Made by a program: the position numbers and the translations under genes. A stretch of 64,000 nt of DNA from Bacteroidia bacterium (GTDB lineage: Bacteria > Bacteroidota > Bacteroidia > B-17B0 > Aurantibacillaceae): contig BPGX01000002.1 in assembly GCA_026003255.1 (NCBI GenBank), forward strand, positions 1-64,000, given 5' to 3'. Positions 19,496 through 30,159 of this stretch are shown here, piece after piece. Under the pieces are notes generated by a model, which saw nothing but the letters and a program-made list of their open reading frames with translations, did no database searches and was not told the DNA's origin. Each line of letters starts with the position of its first letter. The first letter of the stretch is position 1.

Positions 19496-20521
19496 TTATT
19501 CTTTAATGAAAGGATAATCGCTTTGAACATAGACATCTTCATAAAGTTCGTATGGATCTGGGTAAGGACTTTCTTCGGCAAATTGAACGCTTTCTTCAAC
19601 AATGGCTTTTACTTTTTCTTCTAACTTTTCAATATCATCATCGGTGATCCAATTATTTTCTTTCATGGTTTTTATCACTCTTTCAATACAATCGTTTTTC
19701 TTATACTCTTCTACTTCTTCTTTTGTTCTGTAGGTTTGAGGGTCAGACATGCTATGTCCTCTGTAACGATAAGTACGCATTTCTAAGAGGGTAGGGCCTT
19801 CGCCTCTTCTGGCTCTTTCAGCAGCTTCATATATGGCATTATGAACATCTTCTACACTCAATCCGTCCACCTGATAGGAAGGCATTTCATAAGCACATCC
19901 AAGTTTATAAAGATCTGTAACATTGCTGGTTCTTGCAACAGATGTGCCCATTGCATATAGATTATTTTCAATAACAAACACAACCGGTAATTTCCAGGTC
20001 ATGGCCATGTTCAGGGCTTCGTGAAAGGCGCCTTGACGAACAGCACCGTCTCCCATAGAAGTGATGCACACATTCGTAGTGCCTAAGTATTTTTCAGCAA
20101 AGGCAATACCAGCACCCAACGGAATTTGTCCACCTACAATACCATGACCTCCAAAGAAATTGTGTTCTTTACTAAACATGTGCATGGAGCCGCCTTTTCC
20201 TCTGGAACAACCCGTTTTTTTGGCGTACATTTCTGCCATGACATATTTAGGATGTAGCCCTAATGCAATGGGATAAGCGTGGTCTCTATATGCTGTAATG
20301 TGTTTGTCGTCTTTTTTAGTAGCACTGACAATACCTGCTGCTACGGCTTCCTGTCCAATGTACAAATGGCAAAAACCCCTGATTTTTTGCTGAACATAGA
20401 GTTGCCCTGTCTTTTCTTCAAAACGACGCATGAGCAACATTTGTTCTAACCATTGATAGTATTGTTCTTTTGAAAAAGAAGTAGTTTTTTTATTAGATTT
20501 TTTGGTTTCTACCTTTCCCAT
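19496..20521 (-). CDS. pdhA: Pyruvate dehydrogenase E1 alpha subunit
   Basis: RRFEEKTGQLYVQQKIRGFCHLYIGQEAVAAG; TPP-binding GDGAVRQGAFHEALNMA...NNLYAMGTS. Confidence 0.95.
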   Translation of the reverse strand: MGKVETKKSNKKTTSFSKEQYYQWLEQMLLMRRFEEKTGQLYVQQKIRGFCHLYIGQEAVAAGIVSATKKDDKHITAYRDHAYPIALGLHPKYVMAEMYAKKTGCSRGKGGSMHMFSKEHNFFGGHGIVGGQIPLGAGIAFAEKYLGTTNVCITSMGDGAVRQGAFHEALNMAMTWKLPVVFVIENNLYAMGTSVARTSNVTDLYKLGCAYEMPSYQVDGLSVEDVHNAIYEAAERARRGEGPTLLEMRTYRYRGHSMSDPQTYRTKEEVEEYKKNDCIERVIKTMKENNWITDDDIEKLEEKVKAIVEESVQFAEESPYPDPYELYEDVYVQSDYPFIKE

Positions 20522-20961
20522 GACGCAAATTTGTTTGGCTACAAAAGTAAATTATTTTTTTCTGATAATAAAATGATAAAAGATGGTTGTTCAATTATTC
20601 TCCTGTAAATATCCTTGTGTAAAAAACATTTATTGCAAATATTGCAAAAATTTTATACAGATGCGCTTATAAAATGAAAAGAATTGAATATAGATGTTAT
20701 TAATGAAATTTCATGCCACGAATGACACTAATTATTCGTGTATTTGTGGCGATTTAGATTTAAACGAATTTTCACAGGTTGTTTTTCAAGATTTTTGAAT
20801 ATTCTATAAATGGAAGATTTTCATTTGCTGGTATGTTATTAAAAGAACTTTTTTAGATGAAATACATAAAAAATTTGACATGTGTAAAAATTTCAATAAA
20901 AAAAATCTGAATTAATCATTTTTAGCAATGTACAACTGATTTTTTTCCAATAATGAACAAT

Positions 20962-20985
20962 ATACCTAAAAGTAGGTATTTTTTT
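20962..20985 (+). promoter_or_regulatory. Hairpin/palindrome ataccta-aaag-taggtat followed by T-run, upstream of feoA
   Basis: Perfect 7 bp inverted repeat plus T7, about 30 bp before feoA; candidate operator or terminator. Confidence 0.45.
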
Positions 20986-21002
20986 AGCGGGTATTCATTT
21001 AC

Positions 21003-21010
21003 TATCTTTG
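21003..21010 (+). promoter_or_regulatory. Bacteroidota-type -7 element TATCTTTG upstream of feoA
   Basis: TAnnTTTG match just before ATG 21017. Confidence 0.45.
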
Positions 21011-21016
21011 TCCTTC

Positions 21017-21256
21017 ATGAAAAACAATAATTTATATACCTTGAAACAAGCACACCAGGGAGAAAAATTGGTCATAAAATCTATAAAAGATTCTCATCTC
21101 AAAAATTATTTGGGACAAATAGGTATTTTTACGGATCAGGAAATTATCGTTACTAAAATAGCACCTTTTGGTTCTATGATTGCAGTATTGACAAATGATA
21201 CTGAAATCGCCATAAGAAAAGAAGTAGCGGAAGTAATAGAAGTTCAATCTCTGTAA
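21017..21256 (+). CDS. feoA: FeoA domain protein
   Basis: Small FeoA/SH3-like ORF directly upstream of feoB. Confidence 0.85.
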   Translation: MKNNNLYTLKQAHQGEKLVIKSIKDSHLKNYLGQIGIFTDQEIIVTKIAPFGSMIAVLTNDTEIAIRKEVAEVIEVQSL

Positions 21257-21267
21257 CTAATTGTAAC

Positions 21268-23280
21268 ATGTCTTCGTTTAAACGTTTTCTGCTCGTCGGT
21301 TCGCCTAACACAGGAAAAACAACGCTTTTTAATAGTTTAACAGGTTTACATCAGCGAACGGCCAATTATGCGGGCGTTACAGTTGAAAAAACAATAGGTA
21401 CTTTTTTAAGCGATGGTGAAACTTTTGAAATTATTGATTTGCCGGGTATTTACTCACTTTATTCAGAAAGTTTAGATGAACAGCTTGCTATTCAGGAAAT
21501 TCTGGAAGGCAATTATGATGGTATTATTTTAGTGGCAAATGCTGACCAGTTACAGAAAAATTTACTATTGATTTTGCAAGTTTTAGATTTAAGAAAGCCC
21601 TGTGTGTTGGTACTGAATATGATTGATGAGGCGCAAAAAAAGAAAGTGCGGATACACACAGATGTATTATCCAATATTCTGAATGTTCCTATTGTGTCAA
21701 CCAATGCCAGAACGCAAGAGGGTATTAATGACCTAAAATTAGCATTGAAGAAAAAATCTTCAAGTAATGGCATTTTTCACGATGTAAATATTTTCAATAA
21801 GATATCTGATTTCAGGAATAAAGAGGTAAGTTATTTAGAATGGATAGATTATTATTTAAAGCAGTTACAACATTCTAATGATAATAAGTCCAATTATAGT
21901 TCAGTTGTGGAAGAAGATTTGAGTTATAAGCAGCAATTGATAAAATATATTACTTCAAAAGTTGTAAGCAGACATACTCTCATTCAGAATTACTCATCCA
22001 GAATAGATTACTATTTAACGCACAAGGTTTGGGGATTTGTATTTTTGATATTAACACTTCTAATTGTGTTTCAGGTAGTGTTTTTAGTGGCAGAATATCC
22101 GATGCAATGGATAGAGTGGGGATTAAGCAATTTTTCAAGATGGATAGATCAATTTTTGCCACCGACAGAATGGGCTAATTTAATTGTAAATGGTGTTATT
22201 CCCGGAATTACAGGGGTTGTGATGTTTGTGCCACAAATTGCATTATTGTTTTTAATGATTGGGATTTTAGAAGAATCGGGATATATGGCCAGAATTAGTT
22301 TTTTGCTGGATAGTGTTTTTCGTCAATTTGGCTTAAGTGGAAAATCGTTGATACCATTGGTAAGTGGAACGGCCTGTGCAGTACCTTCTATTTTGTCGAC
22401 GCGCACTATTACAAACGTAAAAGAAAAAATTATAACCATAATGGTGTTACCATTTATGAGTTGTTCAGCGCGTTTGCCTGTTTATACAATGTTGATTAGT
22501 TTGATATTTCCTGAAAATACAAATTTTGGCTTTTTGAATCTTAAAGGATTAATGCTGTTAGGAATGTATTTGTTTGGATTAGTAGTGGCATTGTTGTATG
22601 CGTGGATATTTCATAAATTAATGAAACAAAATCAGAGGAGTTTTTTCTTCATTGAATTACCTTCGTACAAAGTGCCATATTGGAAAAATTTATTTATCAA
22701 TGTATGGAATAAAGTGAAGATTTTTATTCTGGATGCCGGAAAAATTATCATGGCTATTTCAATTGTCTTATGGTATTTAAGTGCTCATACTTTCCCTTCT
22801 ATTCAAAAAGAACTTGAAAGAAAATATGCACATCATTTACAGGATGAAAATGTACAAAAAGAATATCAAAGAGAATTATTAGAGCAATCTTATGTGGGAA
22901 TAATTGGTAAAAAGATAGAGCCCATTATTGCGCCGCTTGGCTATGATTGGAAGATAGGTATTGCCTTGGTTACATCTTTTGCAGCAAGAGAAGTTTTTGT
23001 GGGTACCATGGCAACTTTGTATTCAGCTGAGTCAGAAGACGATTTGATTACATTAACTGAAAAAATTCAACATGCTCGAAAAAGCAATGGAGAATATGTG
23101 TTTTCAACAGCCACTTGTGTTTCATTGCTCGTTTATTATGCGCTGGCAATGCAATGTATCAGCACAATGGTAGTTGTTTATAGAGAGTTGCGGTCTATAA
23201 AGTGGATGATTCTACAGTTTTTAATAATGAGTGGGACGGCTTATGTGTTGTCGTTTGTCGTATACCAGTTGTTAGTTTAA
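21268..23280 (+). CDS. feoB: Ferrous iron transporter B
   Basis: G1 LLVGSPNTGKTTLFNSLTG, G3 DLPGIYSLYSES, gate motifs LVSGTACAVPSILSTRTI and VLPFMSCSARLPVY. Confidence 0.97.
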   Translation: MSSFKRFLLVGSPNTGKTTLFNSLTGLHQRTANYAGVTVEKTIGTFLSDGETFEIIDLPGIYSLYSESLDEQLAIQEILEGNYDGIILVANADQLQKNLLLILQVLDLRKPCVLVLNMIDEAQKKKVRIHTDVLSNILNVPIVSTNARTQEGINDLKLALKKKSSSNGIFHDVNIFNKISDFRNKEVSYLEWIDYYLKQLQHSNDNKSNYSSVVEEDLSYKQQLIKYITSKVVSRHTLIQNYSSRIDYYLTHKVWGFVFLILTLLIVFQVVFLVAEYPMQWIEWGLSNFSRWIDQFLPPTEWANLIVNGVIPGITGVVMFVPQIALLFLMIGILEESGYMARISFLLDSVFRQFGLSGKSLIPLVSGTACAVPSILSTRTITNVKEKIITIMVLPFMSCSARLPVYTMLISLIFPENTNFGFLNLKGLMLLGMYLFGLVVALLYAWIFHKLMKQNQRSFFFIELPSYKVPYWKNLFINVWNKVKIFILDAGKIIMAISIVLWYLSAHTFPSIQKELERKYAHHLQDENVQKEYQRELLEQSYVGIIGKKIEPIIAPLGYDWKIGIALVTSFAAREVFVGTMATLYSAESEDDLITLTEKIQHARKSNGEYVFSTATCVSLLVYYALAMQCISTMVVVYRELRSIKWMILQFLIMSGTAYVLSFVVYQLLV

Positions 23281-23440
23281 TTGCTTGCATTTTATAAGTA
23301 TTTTGTTTGAAGTTTTCTTGTTAAATTTATACCTGGATAAAAGAATTTTTATTAAATTTGTTGTTCAACAAACATTTTAATATCAATACGAAAAAAATTA
23401 GATATTTATTTATATTAAAAACAAATATCAAAAGAGAAAA

Positions 23441-24154
23441 ATGCATAAAACAAAATGGATAATAGGGAGTTTGTTTTTGGGTTGTATGATGGTTTTAAGT
23501 TTTTATGGTCAAAATGATTTTCATTTTAATAAAAAAAATTACTTCACTATAAGTTGTAAGGGAAGAGCGATGTTCCCCCTGGTATCTCAAAGAAAAATAA
23601 TTGATGGATGGATAATTGAAAATAAAAATTTCAGCGATACTTTATATTTAAAAACTTCTTTCAATCCAGCAGTAGAAATGAGTTTTATGAAAACATATAA
23701 AAGATGGGTTTGGAGTGTTGGTGGAGAGGTAGGATGGACTAGTTTTGGTACATTTTCTGCGTTCTCTTCTTCGTGTAATTGTATTAAAAAGGTAAATGGT
23801 AGTATTTATTATTTAGATGGTCTTTTTCATGCTGCTTACAGAATGGATGCGAGAAAATTTTCTATTTTGTCGGGATTAACTTTAAGAAGTAACTTTACTT
23901 ACTGGTGGAGTAGTCATGAGGCAGCATCTCTGCAGTACTATGAAGGGTTTGACTTTAGAACATCCGGAATATTTTTTATTCCGTTGCAAATTAATTTTAG
24001 AGGAAGTGTGGTATTCCCAATTAAGAATAGTGACAAGAAATGGTGTGTAGGGATTGAATTGTTGGGAATTGACAATGCGTCCAATTGGCGATTTTTCAAT
24101 TACATGAAAGGGAGTTATTATTTTGCAATTTTGGGAATTGGATTAATACTATAA
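23441..24154 (+). CDS. Hypothetical exported, probable beta-barrel protein
   Basis: Signal peptide MHKTKWIIGSLFLGCMMVLSFYGQ and alternating aromatic beta pattern. Confidence 0.6.
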   Translation: MHKTKWIIGSLFLGCMMVLSFYGQNDFHFNKKNYFTISCKGRAMFPLVSQRKIIDGWIIENKNFSDTLYLKTSFNPAVEMSFMKTYKRWVWSVGGEVGWTSFGTFSAFSSSCNCIKKVNGSIYYLDGLFHAAYRMDARKFSILSGLTLRSNFTYWWSSHEAASLQYYEGFDFRTSGIFFIPLQINFRGSVVFPIKNSDKKWCVGIELLGIDNASNWRFFNYMKGSYYFAILGIGLIL

Positions 24155-24641
24155 AAGTATAAATGATGATGGGTATGCTGAGAGAGATAAAAATTAGATT
24201 AGTTCTTAAAATCTGCTAGTGAAATTACAAAAATTTTTCTATAACCAGTTGTAACTCTTGTTAATTCAACATTTAATAAAATTAAGTTATTTTGTTAAAT
24301 GCACTATTTTGGTGCATTATAGTTTTAGAAAGTTGTGTCTTAATCCTGCTTACGCCTTTGATTCTGGAAGTATGCATAAAAATTACTTGAGGATTTTAGG
24401 TAGTAATTACAATGGTTAATTCAAACTTCAATGCTGAATTGCCCTTTGGTGTAGTCCAGTGTTTAAATGGTATTATTTGTCGTTTTTAAGAAAAAACTGA
24501 TTTATATGAAATTGTTTGAAATGTCTGTGTTTTCCTATTGTTTAAATATTCTTGTAAACCATTAACATTTTTTATTTTTACCTTATTCTTCGCTTTACAA
24601 TCTATAAAGAATTATTGTCTAAATTTATCCGCCAAAAAAGT

Positions 24642-25154
24642 ATGTATCAAATACATCTGGATAATCAGCAAGTTTTTACATTTGATGAAATAAAATTAAA
24701 CGATAACGTTATCACAGGTAAAATTAACAATACGCCTTTTTCTGCAGAAGTTCAACAAACACATACCTACGAATATTTCTTGAGATACAATAATCAATCT
24801 TTTAATATCTTATTACTAAAATTTTTTCCTGATGAAAAAAAAATGGTTTTGAAAATTAACGGGAAAAGAACCACTATACAGATAAAGGATAAATATGATT
24901 TGCTCTTACAACAACTTGGAATGGATAAAATGTCCTCCAAAAAAACAGAAAGTATCAAAGCACCTATGCCCGGCCTGGTATTGAATGTTTTGGTTTCTGA
25001 AGGGCAGGCTGTTAAAAAAGGTGATACTATTCTTATTCTAGAAGCCATGAAGATGGAAAATGCTTTGAAAGCGCCCCACGATGGGATTGTTAAAAAAGTA
25101 GCGGTATCAAAAGGAACAGCCGTAGAAAAAAATCAATTACTCATTGAACTCTAA
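24642..25154 (+). CDS. Biotin carboxyl carrier-like protein
   Basis: Biotinylation motif LILEAMKMENALKAP in IKAPMPGLVLNVLVSEGQAVKKGD. Confidence 0.85.
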   Translation: MYQIHLDNQQVFTFDEIKLNDNVITGKINNTPFSAEVQQTHTYEYFLRYNNQSFNILLLKFFPDEKKMVLKINGKRTTIQIKDKYDLLLQQLGMDKMSSKKTESIKAPMPGLVLNVLVSEGQAVKKGDTILILEAMKMENALKAPHDGIVKKVAVSKGTAVEKNQLLIEL

Positions 25155-25165
25155 AAATAAAATAT

Positions 25166-25939
25166 ATGAAAACTAATAGAAGGCAATTTTTATTTACCAC
25201 CTCTTTAATTGGCTTTGGATGGATATTGAATAAAGCAGGATTTTTATTTGGACATCAATCATCTTTACATTATTCCGAGGAAACGATTTCTAATTCAGTG
25301 ATGGATAGTAATTTTGGAGACCAATTCCCTTATTCTTTGCCTAAATTACCTTATGCTTATGATGCTTTGGAGCCCTTTATTGACAAGCAAACGATGGAAA
25401 TTCATCATACCAAACACCATCAGGCATACGTGAATAATTTAAATAAAGCACTGGAAAACCAATCTTTCAAAAATGCCCCTTTAGTTGAATTGTTTAAGAA
25501 AGTATCTACATTAGATAAAGCTATACGTAACAATGGTGGTGGGCATTACAACCATACTTTGTTCTGGCAAATGTTGAAAAGTAATAAAGAGAACAAAGAA
25601 AATTTACCTTCTCAAAAATTGATAGAAGTTTTAAATAAACATTTTGGAAGTTTTGAAAACTTTAAAAAGGAATTTTCTGAAAAAGCACTAAAACTCTTTG
25701 GTAGTGGCTGGTGCTGGCTTGTAAAAGATAATAAAAATACTCTCAAAATTGTTACAACGCCCAATCAGGATAACCCTTTAATGGATGTGGTTGATGAAAA
25801 AGACCGTGGTTTTCCATTATTAGGAATAGATGTGTGGGAACATGCTTATTATTTAAAATATCAAAACAGACGTGCAGAATACATTGAAAATTTCTGGAAA
25901 ATTATTAACTGGGAATTTGTAGAAAATAGATTGTCTTAA
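25166..25939 (+). CDS. Fe/Mn superoxide dismutase with N-terminal Tat-like signal
   Basis: NRRQFLFTTSLIGFG leader; FPYSLPKLPYAYDALEPFIDKQTMEIHHTKHHQAYV; GSGWCWLV; DVWEHAYYLKYQNRRAEYI. Confidence 0.93.
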   Translation: MKTNRRQFLFTTSLIGFGWILNKAGFLFGHQSSLHYSEETISNSVMDSNFGDQFPYSLPKLPYAYDALEPFIDKQTMEIHHTKHHQAYVNNLNKALENQSFKNAPLVELFKKVSTLDKAIRNNGGGHYNHTLFWQMLKSNKENKENLPSQKLIEVLNKHFGSFENFKKEFSEKALKLFGSGWCWLVKDNKNTLKIVTTPNQDNPLMDVVDEKDRGFPLLGIDVWEHAYYLKYQNRRAEYIENFWKIINWEFVENRLS

Positions 25940-25961
25940 TAATTTTCGTTAGAATGATTTT

Positions 25962-26372
25962 ATGAAAACATCTGTTGTAAAGAAAATTACGTTTTGTGCC
26001 GCACATCGCTTACATAATCCGGAATGGGATGAAGCAACTAATCAAAAAGTTTTTGGAAAATGCAATCATCCTAATTATCACGGACACAATTATGAACTAC
26101 ATGTGAAAGTTACTGGTGAAATAGATCCTTCTACTGGTTTTGTAATGGACTTAAATGTATTGAGTGATATAATCAAAAAAGAAATTCATCAAAAATTTGA
26201 TCATAAAAATTTAAATCTGGATCTGGAAGAGTTTAAAAATCTCAATCCTACTGCTGAAAATATTGCGGTAGTTATTTACAATTTATTACGACCTAAAATA
26301 TCGGAACATCTGGAATTGCAAATTATTCTTTATGAAACACCAAGAAATTATGTTATTTATCCAGAAAAATAA
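25962..26372 (+). CDS. 6-carboxytetrahydropterin synthase / 6-pyruvoyl-tetrahydropterin synthase family
   Basis: FCAAHRLHNPEWD...GKCNHPNYHGHNYELHVKVTGEIDPSTGFVMDL. Confidence 0.9.
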   Translation: MKTSVVKKITFCAAHRLHNPEWDEATNQKVFGKCNHPNYHGHNYELHVKVTGEIDPSTGFVMDLNVLSDIIKKEIHQKFDHKNLNLDLEEFKNLNPTAENIAVVIYNLLRPKISEHLELQIILYETPRNYVIYPEK

Positions 26373-26424
26373 TTGCAAAACTCATTTTTAATATCGTTAT
26401 TTGCGAATATAAACTGGTTATTTC

Positions 26425-27048
26425 ATGGAAATTTTGTTACTCATCATTGCTGCGTACTTGTTAGGTTCAATTCCTACTTCGGTATGGATAGGTAAGTATT
26501 TTTATGGAATTGACATTCGTGAGCATGGCAGCGGAAATGCAGGTGCTACCAATACTTTTCGGGTTTTAGGTAAAATTCCGGGAATCATAGTATTGATTAT
26601 AGATATTTTAAAAGGTAGTGCGGCGGTGAGTTTGGCGTATTTGTTTGAAGACACATTACCTTCCAATGAGTTTGTGGACATTGAAATAGGATTGGCGATT
26701 GCGTGTGTGTTTGGACATATTTTCCCAGTGTTTGCAGGATTTAGAGGTGGGAAAGGCGTGGCTACTTTGTTAGGGGCTACTGCTATTATTACGCCTATTT
26801 CATGTGCATTAGCGTTAGTGGTATTTCTGCTTGTGCTTTTTTCATCGCGCTATGTGTCATTAAGTTCTATGTCAGCCGGTGTGAGTTATCCTATTATATT
26901 GCACTTAATTATGCATAACGAACAACGCACCTTAACCATTTACTCTATTTTAATAGCCATACTATTAATTATCACGCATCGCAAAAACATTCGTCGCTTA
27001 CTTTCAAAAACAGAATCTAAAGTGGTATTGTTTAAATCAACGGCATAA
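26425..27048 (+). CDS. plsY: Glycerol-3-phosphate acyltransferase PlsY
   Basis: YLLGSIPTSVWIGKYFYGIDIREHGSGNAGATNTFRVLG; FRGGKGVATLLG. Confidence 0.93.
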   Translation: MEILLLIIAAYLLGSIPTSVWIGKYFYGIDIREHGSGNAGATNTFRVLGKIPGIIVLIIDILKGSAAVSLAYLFEDTLPSNEFVDIEIGLAIACVFGHIFPVFAGFRGGKGVATLLGATAIITPISCALALVVFLLVLFSSRYVSLSSMSAGVSYPIILHLIMHNEQRTLTIYSILIAILLIITHRKNIRRLLSKTESKVVLFKSTA

Positions 27049-28322
27049 TGTTTTTTATACGCTGTTTTATTTTTCTGAATGTTATAATTTCGATATTACA
27101 GGCACAAAATCTTCATTACGAAGATTATGTTTATCAAAAAAATATTCGTTCCGTATTTCTACATCCAGCAGATTTTGAAATGGGCTTACCAGTATTGGAC
27201 TTAAATAATGCTGACCAACAATTGGAATTAAGTTTTGATGATTTAGATGCCGATGTGAAAAATTATTCTATTTACTTTATTCATTGTGATGCTTACTGGA
27301 GACCAAGTGATTTAATGACTTCTGAATACATCAATGGATTTTTTGAACTCAATATTCTTAATTATGCTTTTTCTCAAAACACCTTACAAAAATATACACA
27401 TTATGATATTAAATTTCCTACACCTAATATGCAATTCACAAAAGCAGGGAATTATTTGTTAGTGCTCTATCAAACACCTGATAAGTCAAAGATTGTCGCC
27501 ACCAAACGTTTCTATGTTTTAAATAATGTAGTGGATATTGCAGCCCAGATTACACAACCTATTGGAAATGATTTACAATATGTTGGGCAACATATTGATT
27601 TTACTATTAGTGCAAAAAATTATCCATTAACCAATCCTGTAACAGATATGAAAGTTTTTTTAATGCAAAATGGCAGATGGGACAATATGGTAAGCAATAT
27701 TCCCGCTACGTTTATGACCGGCAATAGTTTTCAATACACTTTAGATGACCGCACAACCTTTTTAGGTTCGAATGAATTTCGCTACTTTGATATTCGTACG
27801 TTATTCACTTATACAGAGCGTATTGCGAACATAGTAAAAGACGATAATGGTAAATGGCACGTTTATCTCACTCCTGATGAACCGAGATATAAGCAAAAAT
27901 ACGCTTTTCAAAATGATATTAACGGGAATTTTTTAATTCGTAATAATGATCGGCTATCCAATCCAGATTTAGAAGCCGATTATGCGTATGTACATTTTCA
28001 ATTTTCTTATCCCTATCCGATTAGCAAAGGGAATGTATATATTTTAAGTCGTATTAATAATTGGGCACTAACTGAAGATAATAAAATGACTTACAATGAA
28101 ACCACAAAAGCTTATGAATGTACGATGTATTTAAAGCAAGGTTATTATAACTACATTTATTCTATTCAATATGATGATGATACAAAATGTAATGAAACCG
28201 AAACAGAGGGTAATTATTGGCAAACAGAAAATGATTATTACATCTTTGTATATCATCAACCGAGAGGATATTTTTATGATCAATTGGTAGGACTTTTGCG
28301 TATCAATACTTTGAAAAGATGA
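27048..28322 (+). CDS. T9SS plug-like protein (DUF5103 type)
   Basis: YEDYVYQKNIRSVFLHP...ELSFDDLDADVKNYSIYFIHCDAYWRPSDLMTSEYINGF and C-term PRGYFYDQLVGL. Confidence 0.8.
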   Translation: MFFIRCFIFLNVIISILQAQNLHYEDYVYQKNIRSVFLHPADFEMGLPVLDLNNADQQLELSFDDLDADVKNYSIYFIHCDAYWRPSDLMTSEYINGFFELNILNYAFSQNTLQKYTHYDIKFPTPNMQFTKAGNYLLVLYQTPDKSKIVATKRFYVLNNVVDIAAQITQPIGNDLQYVGQHIDFTISAKNYPLTNPVTDMKVFLMQNGRWDNMVSNIPATFMTGNSFQYTLDDRTTFLGSNEFRYFDIRTLFTYTERIANIVKDDNGKWHVYLTPDEPRYKQKYAFQNDINGNFLIRNNDRLSNPDLEADYAYVHFQFSYPYPISKGNVYILSRINNWALTEDNKMTYNETTKAYECTMYLKQGYYNYIYSIQYDDDTKCNETETEGNYWQTENDYYIFVYHQPRGYFYDQLVGLLRINTLKR

Positions 28323-28828
28323 AGGCGTTTTCGAGATGTTATTTACTTTTGTTTATAACTTTTTTATTTTTTATAAATTTTATTTATAGTCAAAATAAGG
28401 GCAAGTATCAATACCGTTGGGCACTATTTCATCCTGTGGCTGCCATTAAGGTCAAAAAAATTTACAAGAGAAATTTGTATATTTACCAAGAAGTGAAGCA
28501 ACAAAAATTATTAGATACAATTGAAAATGGAGGAAAATTGGATGCCTTTCGACATGCCTTTTTTATGGCGTGTTTTGCTCAAAAAGTGAAGCCCAAAAAA
28601 TTAGTGAAATTAGGCATAGCACACGAAAAAGATGATGTGTGGTTGTATAAGAAAAAGAGAAAAATAGAATTTCGAGATGTGCCGGATAGTGCAAGTATTC
28701 AAATGGATTTGTATAACAATCAGGTGGGAATTGAAATAGGAAGAAAATATAGAAACATCACAACAATTCAATTGAGGGACACGATATTGTTTTATGTGAA
28801 GGAGAATAAATTTAGAACTATTCGATAA
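28319..28828 (+). CDS. Hypothetical exported protein with DAFRHAFFMACFAQK...LGIAHE motif
   Basis: ATGA overlap with preceding gene; short conserved-looking His-rich motif. Confidence 0.6.
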   Translation: MKAFSRCYLLLFITFLFFINFIYSQNKGKYQYRWALFHPVAAIKVKKIYKRNLYIYQEVKQQKLLDTIENGGKLDAFRHAFFMACFAQKVKPKKLVKLGIAHEKDDVWLYKKKRKIEFRDVPDSASIQMDLYNNQVGIEIGRKYRNITTIQLRDTILFYVKENKFRTIR

Positions 28829-29008
28829 AAGTAAAATTAAATTTGGTTTTGAAAAAATGAACAAACGAAAATTATGTGTATTGTAAATGAGTTACAAAAT
28901 CTTAACTTTGTGGCCTTTGATAAAATCTTTTAATTCATTTTGGGTTTATAAATCTTTTGAAACTTAAATTGTTTAAGTATAAAAAATGTACCTTAATGCC
29001 CGAAATGT

Positions 29009-30157
29009 TTGACTATGAATAAACTTTTCAATCATAAAAAAATTGGTATACTTGGCGGAGGACAATTAGGAAGAATGTTATTACAAAAAGCAATGGATTT
29101 TGCATTAGAGGTGTATGTTCTTGATCCAGATAAAAGTGCACCTTGTAAAAGCATTACTTCTAACATTGTAAATGGTGATTTTAAGAATTACGAAGATGTT
29201 TATCATTTTGGAAAAAAATTGGATTTAATTACCATTGAAATAGAAAATGTCAATGTAGAAGCACTGAAAAAGTTACAACAAGAAGGCAAGGAAGTTTATC
29301 CTCAACCCGAAATTATTGAAATGATACAGGACAAAGGATTACAAAAAATTTTTTATCAAACGCACGGTATTCCAACAGCCGATTTTTTTCTTGTGGAAAA
29401 CAAACAGCAAATTGAAAAGTATCTTGATTATCTGCCTTTCTTTCAAAAAACACGCAAGGGCGGATATGATGGAAAAGGAGTCAGAAAAATAGTCGCTAAA
29501 CAGCATTTGAGTAATGCCTTTGATGAACCCTGTGTTTTAGAACGAATGGTAGATGTGGCTAAAGAAATCAGTGTGATCGTAGCACGAAATGTAGCGGGTG
29601 AAATTCAAACATTTCCGCTAGTTGAGAGTGTATTTAATCCACAAGCACACCTGGTAGATTTTTTGATTTGCCCTGCAAGTGTTTCAAAAAAGATTCAGGA
29701 AGAAGCGGAAAATCTTGCAAGAAAAATTGCTGAACAGTTGAATTTAGTCGGATTACTTGCTATTGAGTATTTTCTAACAAAAGATGGAAAACTATTGGTC
29801 AATGAGATGGCGCCTCGGGTGCATAATTCAGGGCATCATACCATTGAAGCGTGTGTAACTTCTCAATTTGAACAACACTGGCGTTCTATATTAAATTTGC
29901 CATTAGGAGATACATCGCTTGTTAGACCTGCAGTAATGGTAAATTTGTTGGGTTCAGAAGGTTTTGAAGGCGAAGCGCATTATGTTGGCATTGAACAGAT
30001 ATTGAAATATAGCGGCGTGTATCCACATTTGTATGGAAAAAAGAAAGTGAAAGCGTACAGAAAAATGGGACATATTACTGTTACAGATAAAACTCTTTCA
30101 TCTGCCATGCAAAAAGCCAGAAAAATTAAAGAACTTATTAAAGTAACGGCACTGTAA
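29009..30157 (+). CDS. purK: 5-(carboxyamino)imidazole ribonucleotide synthase
   Basis: GILGGGQLGRMLLQKAMDFALEVYVLDPD; KTRKGGYDGKGV; NEMAPRVHNSGHHTIEAC. Confidence 0.95.
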   Translation: MTMNKLFNHKKIGILGGGQLGRMLLQKAMDFALEVYVLDPDKSAPCKSITSNIVNGDFKNYEDVYHFGKKLDLITIEIENVNVEALKKLQQEGKEVYPQPEIIEMIQDKGLQKIFYQTHGIPTADFFLVENKQQIEKYLDYLPFFQKTRKGGYDGKGVRKIVAKQHLSNAFDEPCVLERMVDVAKEISVIVARNVAGEIQTFPLVESVFNPQAHLVDFLICPASVSKKIQEEAENLARKIAEQLNLVGLLAIEYFLTKDGKLLVNEMAPRVHNSGHHTIEACVTSQFEQHWRSILNLPLGDTSLVRPAVMVNLLGSEGFEGEAHYVGIEQILKYSGVYPHLYGKKKVKAYRKMGHITVTDKTLSSAMQKARKIKELIKVTAL

Positions 30158-30159
30158 TT

